From Lunularia cruciata (lineage: Eukaryota > Streptophyta > Marchantiopsida > Lunulariales > Lunulariaceae), in assembly GCA_948567375.1 (NCBI GenBank), contig OX419755.1, positions 34,353,001-34,417,000 of the forward strand: 64,000 nucleotides of DNA, read 5' to 3'. A program made the translations under genes and the position numbers. Position 1 is the stretch's first letter. Each line of letters starts with the position of its first letter. Below the pieces are notes generated by a model, which did not search any database, had not been told where the DNA came from, and saw only the letters and a program-made list of their open reading frames with translations. Shown here piece after piece: positions 1 through 11,244 of this stretch.

Positions 1-686
1 GATGTCTTTCCTGATGATCTACCCTCAGGATTACCACCAAAAAGGCGAGTAGATCACAAAATTGAGACACTCCCGGGGAAGACACCTCCTTGTAAGGCCC
101 CATATCGCCTATCACCTCATGAGTTGGAGGAGTGTAAGACTCAAATTGAGGAGATGCTACAGAAAGGGTTCATCCAACCTAGCGTATCACCATATGGGGC
201 CCTTGTCTTGTTTGTGAAGAAGAAGGATGGTACAATGCGCATGTGCATTGACTATCGGGGTCTCAATCAACAAATAGTGAAGAACAAATACCACTTACCT
301 TGCATGGATGACCTGTTTGACCAACTCCATGGAGCGAGATACTTCACCAAATTAGACTTGCGGAGCAGTTACAATCAAATCCGAATTGCAGAAGAAGATG
401 TGTACAAAACTGCATTTTGAACCAGGTATGGCCACTTTGAGTATCTTGTGATGCCTTTTGGCCTCACCAATGCACCTGCCACTTTCATGAGTCTAATGAA
501 TGACATATTTCATCCATACTTGGATAAGTCTGTTATTGTCTTCTTGGATGATATCTTAGTATATAGTAGCACGATGATAGAACACAAACAACATCTACGA
601 GAGGTCCTCCAGATTCTAAGACAGAATCAATTGTATGCCAAAATCTCAAAGTGTGAGTTTGGCAAGTCTGAAGTAGACTACTTGGG

Positions 687-727
687 TGCAAGAGGGCATT
701 CAAGTAAGTGCAGAGGGCATTCAAGTA
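687..727 (+). repeat. 20-bp tandem duplication inside RT
   Basis: The string AGAGGGCATTCAAGTA appears twice, in copies beginning near 687 and 709. It shifts the frame within the RT thumb/connection region and creates the stop at 736. Replication slippage is the simplest origin. Confidence 0.75.
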
Positions 728-2310
728 TTGATAGATAAAATAGAGGTCATTCAAAAATGGAGTCCCCACAAGATCACACTCAACTTAAGAGCTTCTTGGG
801 GTTGACGAGATTCTATCATAGATTTGTCAAGGACTTCTCCAAGGTTGCACAGCCTTTAACGGCACTACTTGGCAAGGAGAAGAAGTGGACATGGGGAACT
901 GCACAAGAGTTGGCCTTTCAAGAATTGAAGGCCGCCTTACTACATGCACCAATCTTGAAGTGGTATGACCCAAAACGTCCAATCAAGTTGGCTACAGATG
1001 CATCAAGCGTAGCAATAGGAGCAGTCCTACAACAAGAGTGGCATGACGGATGGCATCCAATTGCATATTTCTCTCAAAAGTTGTTACTGGCAGAGCGCAA
1101 CTACCACACCACAGAATGAGAAGAGCTGGCCATTGTTCTAGCAACCAAGCATTGGAAGCACTACTTGGGTGAGAATGCATTTGTAGTAGAGATAGACCAC
1201 AAACCTCTAGTCTACCTTGAGATGCAGAAGGATCTATCTTGTCACCAAATTCGATGGGCAGAGTGGCGAAAACGCTTCAACATGACAATCACCTACATGG
1301 AAGGTAAGAAGCAACTTGCAAATGCATTAACCGCCATGCCAATGGCAAACAACTTGGTGACAGAGGTTAAGATTAACACTGAATTTTGGCAAGAGATTAT
1401 GGCTGCTACAAAAACTAATCCACACATTGTAGAAGCACAATCATCCAAAGGTGTCACCAGCACCCAAGGACTCACCTTTTGGGATGGCAGATTATGGATC
1501 CCAAATGTCCCATAATTACGCACCACCATTCTAGTAGAATGTCATGATTCGGCCATTGCAGCTCATGTCGGAGTGGACAAGACCTTGGATGCAGTCAAGC
1601 GCCATTACTATTGGCCCAAGATGAGCAATAACGTGATAGACTATGTGCGTAGCTACCTACTTTGTCAACAGAATAAAGCTTCTAATCAAGCTCTTGTAGG
1701 GCTCCTTCAACCTCTCCCCACTCCTACCCAATGTTGGGAACAAGTGAGTATGGATCTCGTATGTGAATTACCCAAGACCTCCTCAAGGTTTGACTACATT
1801 GTAGTCTTTGTGGACCGGCTCAGCAAAATGATTCATGTACACCCTACCACCAATGAGGTGACCGCTCCACAACTAGCTCAATTATACTTAGATGCAGTCT
1901 TTGCTTACCATGGCTTGTCTAGAGTACTCATCACCGATAGAGGCACCTAATTCACCAGTTTGTTTTGGTGAACACTCTTTGGTTTCTTCAAAACCAAGTT
2001 GGCCATGTCCACAGCTTACCACCCACAAACAGATGGCTAAATAGAGCGGGCTAATTGCACGATTGAAGACATGTTACGCAGCTTCACCTTAGAAGAGCAA
2101 GAGAGGTGGGACACCCTACTCTTGTTGGTAGAATTTGCTTACAACAATTTAGTGAATGCATCCACCCAGGTCACTCCGTTCTTCCTCATGTATGGTGAGC
2201 ATCCCTTCACACCTTCTAGCTTGATGAAGATCCGGCCGTCAATGAAGTCAACACATTTGTTTCTAGAATCCAACAAGGTGTGGAGAGCGCCAAGCACAGA
2301 TTACAGATTA

Positions 2311-2452
2311 CGCAAAATTGACAGAAGTAGTATGTTGATGCACACAGTAGGCACATGGAGTTCAATGTTGGGGATCAAGATTGCGCAAAATCAACAGAAG
2401 TAGTATGTTGATGCACACCGTAGGCACATGGAGTTCAATGTTGGGGATCAAG
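2311..2452 (+). repeat. 69-bp tandem duplication at the integrase C-terminus
   Basis: Two nearly identical 69-bp copies (2311-2379 and 2384-2452) differ at only a few bases. The 73-bp offset is not a multiple of three, so the chromodomain part is thrown into another frame and a TAG at 2401 ends the upstream frame. Confidence 0.85.
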
Positions 2453-2897
2453 TGTGGCTATCAACAACCAACCTCACATTAGTTGGCCCTCGTAAGCTCA
2501 GACCTTGTTTTATTAGGCCTTTCTCGATTCTTTGTCGCATCAGCATTGTGGCCTATCACCTTGAGCTACCACCACACATGAAGATCCATCCAGTGTTCCA
2601 TGTCTCCCTACTACGCAGATATGCTCCCCGATCAGGCCAGGGTCATTCCACACAAGACATTCAACCTTGTCCGACACTCATTGATGGCATAGAGGAATAT
2701 AAAGTGGAGCGGATTCTCCAAAAATGCATGTGTGGTACTCGCTATCCTCGGGTGGACTATCTAGTAAAATGGAAAGGTTACCCCCTCTATGAAGCAACCT
2801 GGGAGCCCGCTGCCAATTTGGCACATGCACCGGTGTTGGTGCAAGCATTTGAGCAACAATTGCACAACGAGGACATTACGTCTTAAAAGGAGAGAGG

Positions 2898-3641
2898 TCT
2901 ATAATACCAAGAGCTAGCCATATGATCTAGATGTGAAATTTGGTTTGGTAACATCTAGAATGATGTTATACATGATGGTCAAAATAGATAAGATAGAAGT
3001 ATCACCAAAAGAGTACTTCTACTAATAGCGCAAAAACCGAAATAGACTTGAGAACCTTAGAACCAATAGCTAGACATATGATTTAAAGGTGAGAATTGGT
3101 TTGGTAACATCTGGAAGGATGTTACACATGATGGACTAAACAGATCAAAAAGAGGTATCACCAAAAGGGGACTTCTACTAATAGAGTAGGAATTGAAATA
3201 TGCCTAAAACCTTTGAAGGTAATTTTGGATGCCTAAACAGATGAATTAGGCCTCAAAAATGTGCAGATTCCCCCGCCCCTAATGGAGTAAAGGTTGGCCT
3301 TCCCTCCCCCCTGAATTGTCTCATCGAGAGCTTTCCAATGGTACCTTACTCACATGATTCTGAGATTCCTACAAGAAGATTCCCTAAAAGATTCCCTCCG
3401 GTCAAAGCTTGTTTGACCAACCAGATAGGACCTAGACCAGACATGTCACCCATCCAAGTAAGTAATCCAAGGGTGGAGCTTGCTGACATGTCACCTATCT
3501 GTGTCCCTAACCCTATGGTGGAGCTTCCTTGGAGGAGATCCTCTTTGTCTATATAATAAAGCGAAGGTGCTCCTTTGGGGCATCGAATGTTTGAGTGTGC
3601 AATCTGTGTTTTCTCTCTTCTCTTGTCCTCGGAGTATTATA
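2898..3641 (+). repeat. 3' LTR of the chromovirus
   Basis: It follows the pol stop and a purine-rich tract (2885-2897, AAAGGAGAGAGG). It aligns almost throughout with 61517-62255, starts TCTATAATACC and ends GGAGTATTATA (ATTACA in the other copy). A TATA box (TATATAATAAA) lies near 3549. The first ~230 bp contain two related sub-repeats built around 'TTTGGTAACATCT' and 'ACTTCTACTAATAG', at about 2938-3030 and 3093-3190. No target-site duplication can be tested because the 5' end is outside the window. Confidence 0.9.
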
Positions 3642-5167
3642 CCTTGGTATTGAGTATCCCTCTTCTAGTACTCTTTTTAGGTCAATAACCACTTCAATAT
3701 ATGATTGAAGCTTGTAAGTATGTGGTTTACCCTTCTCCTTCCTCTTTCCCTTCACTGATTTTTCAGAGTTAGAAGGTAAGGTATCCTCCATGACCTCCTT
3801 TTGTGAAGGTACCACTCCTTGCTTTTGGGGAACACCCTCTTGACAGAGTTTATCTCCCCTCAACTGTCGCTTTTGAATTGATCTCTCATCACCAAGCTCT
3901 ATGTCGTCTCTCCTTCACTTTTCTTTGATGAGAGCTTCATGTTGGTTTTGTACCAAGTAGGCATGAACTGACATAGTATCCACTAGATGAGCCCATTCAG
4001 TAGCATTCCTGATTTCTATAGCTGCTTGCAATAATTCTTCTCTTGCGGTTTTTCCCTTCTCCATTGTATGTAGAGCATTGATCCACATGCTTCCTGAATC
4101 TACATGTTTCAGAAATGCTTCCTCTCCATTTCCTACTATCTCTACTCCATAGGTAGTAGCCTTGAATGTTGTGGTATCTTGTAGTGATAAGAAATCCTCC
4201 AACATCTTATGCATTCCTCCTTTCCCATAATTAGTTTTTAGGATTTCTCTCGTATCTTTCAATGCAATTTGCCCATCTTTTCAAAAAACCACTCCTTGCT
4301 GAATAGTATCAGAAAAGTCACCACAATCTTTCTTGGTGTGTGTAGTTCTATCACACCAAATGCACCTTTGTACATAGCCTTGCTTTGTCATCATTTGGGT
4401 TCTAGAACCGCTTCCTTTCTCCTCTAACCTTGCCAACTTGATTTGCAAATCTTTTTCACCAAATCATCAATAGTGGTTTTTTGAAATGGAGTGGTGACAA
4501 TTGGATTATGGATAGTTTGTGCTATGGCACTAAGCATCATTGGTTTCCTTGGAGACCTTGCAACCATTGGTGATATTACTTCTGATCTTACCACCACCTT
4601 TCCCCTATGGTATTCTTGCTTGGCAAGAATACTCACGGCTTCCAAGACCTTCTTCCGATCAGATGTAAATCCACTATCCTCAGACCCATCCTCCAGCAAG
4701 ACCTCCAACTCCCTTTGTAGCTCACTATGTTTTGACTGAAGGAACAACTCTACCTTGTCACTCTCAAGTGTGAGCTTCTCCATCCAAGATAATTGTGAAT
4801 ATTGTCTTTCAAACTCCCAAAATAGCTCAATTGCACTCAACCCCTTGGTAGCTTTGTTCACCCACTCCATGAATGACTTCTTGGTTACTCTATCTACATC
4901 CTCCAAGCAGTACTCCTCCTTTAGATGAAGAGAAAATCTCTCCCAACTACCTCCATGAACTCAAATAATCTCCTTTACGTGTTTGTGGAGCTCTAAGATA
5001 ATTGCAAGCTCAAATGTAGCTATCATCTCCCATTTAGGAACCTTGTTGAGCTCCATCTCCCTTGAGTAATACTTCAAGTATTTTGAGATGTTCCTCCCAT
5101 CAAATTTATCCAACATCCCTACAACGGATTGCAAAGCTTTAGTAACCAATGCCTCCTTACATTCCAT
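3642..5167 (-). pseudogene. Retrotransposon gag relic with a CCHC zinc knuckle
   Basis: Read on the minus strand from 5167, three frame-broken pieces (5167-4961, 4906-4424, 4262-3915) keep gag-like sequence: an N-terminal part with LDKFDGRNISKYLKYY, a charged coiled middle, and a zinc knuckle C-IW-C-DRTT-H-TKKD-C at about 4322-4370. Downstream, towards 3642, a frame reads YKLQSYIEVVIDLKRVLEEG, which looks like the gag/protease junction of some plant gypsy elements. The relic stops exactly where the chromovirus 3' LTR ends. No functional protein is possible; the gypsy family assignment is inference from the knuckle and composition. Confidence 0.65.
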
Positions 5168-5182
5168 AATTTGTTGTTGTTA

Positions 5183-5532
5183 TTGCAGATATAATGCAAA
5201 CACTTGGAATATCTGTGTTGTAGCCTGATCAGGCTATAATGTGGGTGCCTCTCCTAAAATTCTAGCACCCAGGTCTCCTATGCTCTTATCTTATCTCCTG
5301 TCCATGTCCATTGACAACCTCCTTCCTAACTCTCCACCCCAGAAGTTCACCAGATATAATGTTGTTGCAGATATAATGCAAACACTTGGAATATCTGTGT
5401 TGTAGCCTGATCAGGCTATAATGTGGGTGCCTCTCCTAAACTTCTAGCACCCAGGTCTCCTATGCTCTTATCTGATCTCCTGTCCATGTCCATTGACAAC
5501 CTCCTTCCTAACTCTCCACCCCAGAAGTTCAC
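5183..5532. repeat. 168-bp direct duplication
   Basis: Two copies (about 5183-5350 and 5365-5532) starting TTGCAGATATAATGC and ending CCAGAAGTTCAC, separated by 14 bp, differ at only a few positions. The repeat lies just upstream of the minus-strand gag start, so it may be leader or LTR sequence of that element. Confidence 0.85.
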
Positions 5533-8225
5533 ATCAAGTTCACCAACTATCTTACTTTGCTTTTCTCTCTCTAGGAACACATAGGGTGCCTAGCTATGGA
5601 GACTATAGATCAAAGGTTGGAGATAAACTTGTCTCTACTAGTTTGAGCATGCATATATCCCAACTAGTACAACCCTTCACTTTAGGTTTTGGTATTCTTG
5701 CTATCAGGTATGGTAGTAATAGGCAACCTAAAGTGTCATCATAATACACACACTTGCTTTGCTTGTCATCACTACCAGCATTACCAAGGAAAAATACATA
5801 GCACTCCTAGAAGGAAAGAATCTAAATGCAACACCCACACACCAATCCAAACCAACTTGGCGTACAAACAAAGCATGCAAGCACACAAAGGATCCAATCA
5901 CAAGAATTCAATAACAACCCTCTATGCTTTTTGTCAAAATTGAACTTCAGAGCCCACTTTCTTTGTCATCAAGTTAATTTCAACTTGTACTCCAAGCTTT
6001 TTCCAATATGTACTTCAGCCTTCAACCAATTTGTTCTCCAAGTGGGGTAATCTTATGTCTTTTTGAAAATTCTATGTAACTCAGATAGGCATAAATTTCT
6101 CTATGTAACTTGTATTCTAAGATTCAATGAAAATATTATAAGATAAAATTTCCAATGATATAAAATAAGTCACAATCTGATCACTACAGCTCCCTTGACA
6201 AGTTCTCAAACTTGGTCAGTTTTTGTAATTTTTACCCTAATTTCAAAATCTCTTATTTAGGGTTTGCTCTTGGTTTTGGGTAACTTTCTTCAGATTTCTG
6301 GATCAAAGGTGCACCTAATCCTCAAAAACACTCCAAAAACCTAAAACCCTCAATCGTAGACACACAAATAAGATAATTTACATTCAATCATGATAAAAGA
6401 TAGAAATGTTCTACCAAGCTTACGATAGTATTTTTAATAGAGTTTGTTGCATCAGCTCTCACTCTCCATTGACCCAAAGTCAACCAAAAATTTTTTAGTA
6501 GCTGGTTGTGCTCTTTTCTAAACCTCTATAGAGTTTAATACCCTAATCCAACTCCAAATCCTAGATATGGATCAATTTCTAAGTTATGCTAACTTGTGAG
6601 CTATGCACACCCAGGTATGCTTGATCCAAGACCTTGAATTGTCTATTTGAGGAATTCACATGAAAACTTTGCATAGAAGTACAAACCCTAGCCACCAACA
6701 ACACTTGAGATTTTCACAAGGTGATTCATACCACAACTTCAAGAGTGACCAAATCTTCAAACCTAATAAGCATCTCATCTCCAACTCCCCACTTTCCAAA
6801 GCTCCAACTTCAATTGGCCAAATCTGATTTATGATTGATCAAACCTGAAAATTTCTTGAGCTTAGCTGTACAAGCACTCTGTCAACTCTCTCACCAAATT
6901 GATATATCATGAAGCTCTCTAAATCACCTATTTTGTGCTCCTAGGTATGAATTTTTCTCCTTGATTCAGTTGATCATATCTCCTAAAGAATTCACTCAAA
7001 TCACTTAATTCTAGTCTCCAAATTATAGCTTGTTAGCCCCTCTCTCCAATTGTGGTCCTCTCTCCTCAAATGCCCTCTCCAAAACTCCCCAATGGTGCAA
7101 AAACTCCAGACTTTTTCTCTTGGAACCCAATCTCTTGCAATTTTGTCATTTAGCCTCTTCACTTTTTGACAAGTGGACCTCACAACTCCACCTTGAAGCT
7201 CATGAGCAAAATTGAGTCATTCTCCAACTACAAGAGCACATAGATTGTCAAGTTCCAGATTTTCTTGTAAGTAAGCACCAGAAGGACAATAGGATCTGGG
7301 TTCCCATCATCGACTTCGTGAATACCACCCCGAAATGTGTCACCATCCAATCCCGTAAGCCATCGTGGTGTAGAATCTGAAGCTTGATGAGAAAAGGATT
7401 TGGGAGTGGCAGATCGGGAGCATGGGACATCTCCTACTCAATTGCTCTCTTTGATGCCCGGCCTCTACGCTCTACTACAACTCTCACTCTCAACGTACTC
7501 CTCCCGCTTGAGACTCATCCGACTAAAACACACCTTCCTTTCAACTCTCCACCACCTATATACATAAGAGCACTCAAAGAAGACAAGACCATAATCCATG
7601 TGGCCAATCGTATACATGTACATAGATTGCTCACATGGCAATAGTTCAACTGTGGGATCGTCATACAACTTACTCCATCTTTACAGAGATAAACCACACC
7701 AATTTACTTTTTCATGGGCTACACAAACCACAACACGACAATGTAACTTTATTTTTGGAATAAATTTGAGTTTTATTTTTTGGCATTCTTGGAATCTTTT
7801 GGTATACTTCCAAAAATAAGGGGGTTTGGTGATGAGAGTAAGGGGTTAGCAAATACATAACATTGGAAATGTGCTATTGCACAAAATGCTACTAAGCTCT
7901 CTCATTCATATAAACTATATTTTGCCTCCATTGAATTGTTTGAACTATTAACATAAGTCATCATAAACTCCTTCCCCTCATCATCCTACTCATTTAGCAT
8001 TGCTCCAAACACTAACATACTCCAATCAATATAGACCTAGAATGGGTGTTTTCTAATTGGTTTCCTAAGAATAAGGGTATATGTCAACCTCCCCTTGAGT
8101 TCTATAAAAATTTCTTTTGCTCATCTCTCCAACATCACTCTTATAAAATTTTGGTAAAATTTGCCAACACTTTGGCAATGAGACTAAATTTTCTAATATA
8201 TATAGACAAAAGAAATTCACAAACC
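5533..8225. other. Gene-free AT-rich stretch
   Basis: Only short, low-complexity reading frames occur, with no recognisable domain or splice-consistent exon series. Probably old transposon or intergenic sequence. Confidence 0.6.
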
Positions 8226-8388
8226 CAATGAAAACTTGCACTCTATTCACATCTCTAAACCAAAGAATACATGCAATAACCTCCATCTTGGAGTATTGAA
8301 CACTTAATCCACAATAAAACTTCACCAACCTTATGAAAAATTGCACTCTATTCACATCTCTAGACCAAGGAATACGAGCAATAAGTGT
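8226..8388. repeat. Local direct duplication of ~55 bp
   Basis: The segment around TTGCACTCTATTCACATCTC recurs with a spacing of about 107 bp (copies near 8226-8282 and 8333-8388). Confidence 0.6.
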
Positions 8389-8440
8389 GATCTAAATATT
8401 CAACTTGCTTTTGGAAAAATCTACACTTCACAATATATAA

Positions 8441-8635
8441 TTTGCAAGTATATATAATTATAATAATGCAATATAGGTGCAATATATAATTATACAAGTT
8501 TACAATTTACAAGTATATATAATTATAATAATGCAATATAGGTGCAATATATAATTATACAAGTTTACAATTTGCAAGTATATGTAATTATAATAATGCA
8601 ATATAGGTGCAATATATAATTATACAAGTTTACAA
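8441..8635. repeat. Tandem repeat, 3 copies of a 65-bp unit
   Basis: Units begin at 8441, 8506 and 8571 and are nearly identical; each holds GCAATATAGGTGCAATATAT and TATACAAGTTTACAA. It sits at the border between AT-rich repeat DNA and the gene island that starts near 8640. Confidence 0.92.
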
Positions 8636-9725
8636 AGGGCAAAAAACTATCAAGCTAACTCCACAATCCAATAATGAAAGGGTGAGAGTGTGACCTCACC
8701 CAACAGTTTGAGTTGAAAATTGTGCAACGGAACCTTCTATCTTGCCTTAACTTTATGCCTGTTCGCGGCGGAATGCCGAGGTTGACTCCATGTATACGGG
8801 CCTTGAGGCGTCAATGCTTGCTAACATTGCCAACTTGACAATGTTAAACGCTTAGCTCGGCTTAAGGTGATTTGTTCGGAGGTCTCTCTTTTTAACCATT
8901 ACATAACTTTTGAAGACTGCATTTGGATGTGGGCACCCTTTGCTTCCTTTTACTTCTGCTGAGAATTATGTGGATATCTTTAATGGGACGCAAAGTCCTT
9001 TGTCTGAGTCGTGTCTCACTCCTTTTCAATCAGAATGGGTTGCCAGTCTCTGGTCACTTCTGGCGAGCCATCTGGCCATAATACAAGTAGAGAAAGATTA
9101 TGGGAAAACTGTCCAGAAATATCTGCAGGCTAGACCCACTAAGTTGAGAGCAAAGTTCACGACTTTGATTTTAGCAGGGCTGCAACTACCGCCCTGCAGC
9201 GTATCTCATCGCCATTGAAAGGATTGCAACTTGCTACAAAGTGAGCGGTATTTCTCCTTGAAACAATCCAAGTCAGGTTACTGGACTTTAAACAATTTGT
9301 TTGCTGATTCCAGTAGTCGGCGAACGTCAGCGACACGAACTGTATTTGTATAATACACATTATCTCGCTAAGACTCTCTCAACAGAAAACAAGCTCAACC
9401 ATCTTGTAACTTACAGTAGTGGTCCGAGACCGTTACGCCTGATCAGGCAACAGATTGTATGGAAAAATTCTCCATTTTATGTTTGTGCAGAGTTGCTTGC
9501 TCTTTTTTCTAATCTTTGTACGTTCCTGCAGCACCATGTAGACGTAGGTGGCCACGAGTTCTTTCTTATCGTGGCATTAACCACAAAGACAGCGAACACG
9601 AGCGTTCCATTGCCTCGGTAACACCAAACCGAAGTTGCTAAACCGGGGTGTAACTCGGTGATCCATATCTGCAGTAAACTTTCTGTAGTCACCACCCTGA
9701 TACCTTAGAGTAGAGTAATGAAGGT
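8636..9725. other. 3' flank of the minus-strand gene, no further gene seen
   Basis: This sequence is visibly less AT-rich than its left neighbour and looks unique. On the minus strand it follows the stop codon of the 9726-11244 gene, so the part nearest 9725 should be 3' UTR. The plus-strand frame 8910-9218 has no recognisable domain. Confidence 0.5.
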
Positions 9726-11244
9726 CTATGACAAAGCTCGAATGGTGATGTGTAGAGAATTGTCCATAAACCAGTCGTACATCCCAGGTAATTCCCTGTC
9801 AACACGATCTCTGAACTGGGCCAATGCTGCAGGCACAGTCCTCAAAATGTGAACCAGAGTAGCGCCAACTTTAGGATTTTTATAGTGCGCAGAGCGATTG
9901 CCTGTGATCACAAGTAAACAATGTACTGTCAAAGAGCCGATATCAAGTAGAGAGTTCAGAACCTAGTTCTGGATCTAAAGCTGAAGCTTTTCAAGTTTGC
10001 ATGACACATACCAGCTTTAGAAGTATGTACATGATAGTTTTGAAGGTTCTCCAAGGTGAACTCAGTCAAAACTCCTTTAACATGGGCAATTTCTTCGGAT
10101 GTTGGCTTCGACAAATCAACAGGCATAGCTAAAGGAGTGGTTACTGCCAGTGCCGTCTTCTCGAGACAGCAATTTTCATACAGTACCACCGACAAATTGT
10201 CCACAACTACAGGTGCAGTTGATGCAGCTAAGACACGACTTTCCTCGCTGTAATGTTTCCATCAAAATTTCCGTTAGCAACGATAACATACAACTTGTTA
10301 TCTTCTCTTGAGACTGCCCAAAATTTGAACCACATACAACAGCACCGCTCATCTCCTTGACCTGATACTCTGACTTGCTTGGTGAACTATGCGTATTTAG
10401 CCTTTCAAGCGTCGGAGAAATGCCTGAAGCATCGAACACAAAACCAGCTTATTCATACAACTATCCGCCAAATCATTGTAACTGACAACTGTGGGTGAGC
10501 TAACTCAGAATTCATATGCAAAGCGAAGCCAAAAGCATACAGCCGCAGTAGCAGATTAACTCAACGCAAGCAACCTGCAGATAAATCTAAGTTTCGTCAG
10601 CTCCGCAAGAGTAAGAGTCTTGTCATCTCGCAAGCACCCGATGCTAGCCTTTGGCCACTTCGATCCTGGGTTTTCCCCTACGACGCCTTTCAGCTCTCCA
10701 TCAACGTTTCCTTTGAGCTGAGCACATGAGAAAGAGTTTGACCTACATACTGTGAAATGGGAATAAGGCAGACTGCAGAACGACAATGAAATTGATGAAC
10801 TTGGAGCAAAGCCCCACAAAGATGGAGGGCACAATCATCAGAAAATATATACTTCAGTCAGTACATATGGCGAAGAGAGAGAGACGAGAGATATACTGCT
10901 TTGTATTAGCTCTGTCCAATATGCGCTGGTGTAGGGAGAGAACCTTTGTGGCGTATAGAAACTATTGCAGTGTCAGTTCGGACCAAGATCCCTTAATATT
11001 TTCAGTGTACGTCCCGGAGCTGCTAATTTTGAGTTCTAGTTTGATGTGAAGAGTGAGCTACGACAAAACATACCTTTACAATTGAGGGGGGAATGCCGCT
11101 GAACGCTACGGTCAAAACCCCTTGCCAGGCTACGAAATATTCAGCCACTTCATAAGTGCAGGCCTGTGCATTAGAAATCAACGAGAGCAGAATTCCCGAC
11201 ACTGTGGGAGGCTCTGGCCGAATTTCCTCATTTCGGTCAGCCAT
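9726..11244 (-). CDS. Five-exon gene, RNA ligase/cyclic phosphodiesterase-like family (tentative)
   Basis: I infer five exons on the minus strand: 11244-11074, 10717-10575, 10481-10402, 10313-10012, 9925-9726 (stop TAG). Phases join for exons 1-3 and into exon 4, giving about 298 residues. The start ATG at 11244 has GC after it. Exon 1 ends at a strong AAG|GTATG donor. Segments such as ENPGSKWPKASIGCL (exon 2) and SLHITIRAL at the extreme C-terminus resemble, from memory, a plant family annotated as RNA ligase/cyclic nucleotide phosphodiesterase; the C-terminal HxTxR could be one half of a 2H phosphoesterase site, but no second HxT/S is seen. Two oddities: intron 3 needs a GC donor (AAAG|GC), and exon 4 needs a one-base correction near 10240 to stay in frame. 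It may therefore be a recent pseudogene, or the assembly has an indel. Confidence 0.6.

Larger units (their letters stand above)
1..2886 (+). pseudogene. Decayed chromovirus pol (RT, RNase H, integrase, chromodomain)
   Basis: It would encode the polyprotein that copies element RNA into DNA and integrates it. Visible in order: RT N-terminal part (1-420, with the CIDYRGLNQ block), RT core (448-640, with [12 protein letters not shown] and a FLDD catalytic box), RNase H (about 970-1330, with TDAS and DHKPL), integrase zinc region and DDE core (1530-2250), and a chromodomain near the end (about 2695-2840, with LVKWKGYP and TWEP). In-frame stops lie at 418, 1117, 1513, 1948, 1969 and 2038. Two tandem duplications (687-727 and 2311-2452) add frameshifts. 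The second zinc-region motif reads YLLC where family members have CxxC, so one metal ligand is lost. It cannot make a full polyprotein. Confidence 0.92.
1..3641 (+). mobile_element. Ty3/gypsy chromovirus, 3' part (pol plus 3' LTR)
   Basis: This is the 3' portion of a plus-strand LTR retrotransposon; its 5' LTR and gag lie outside the window to the left. The order RT, RNase H, integrase, chromodomain, purine tract, LTR is that of plant chromoviruses. A second copy of the same family begins at 61517 in the same orientation, and its LTR matches the one here almost base for base, so the missing 5' half can be pictured from that copy. The element ends abruptly at about 3641, where minus-strand gag sequence of an unrelated element starts, so it probably inserted into that older element. 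Confidence 0.9.

Noticed and set aside
5220-5240. Palindrome GCCTGATCAGGC as an operator
   Set aside because: It is simply part of the 168-bp duplicated segment; no regulated gene adjoins it.
8910-9218. 102-codon plus-strand frame as a gene
   Set aside because: No known domain or partner exons, and it lies in the 3' flank of the minus-strand gene; likely chance.
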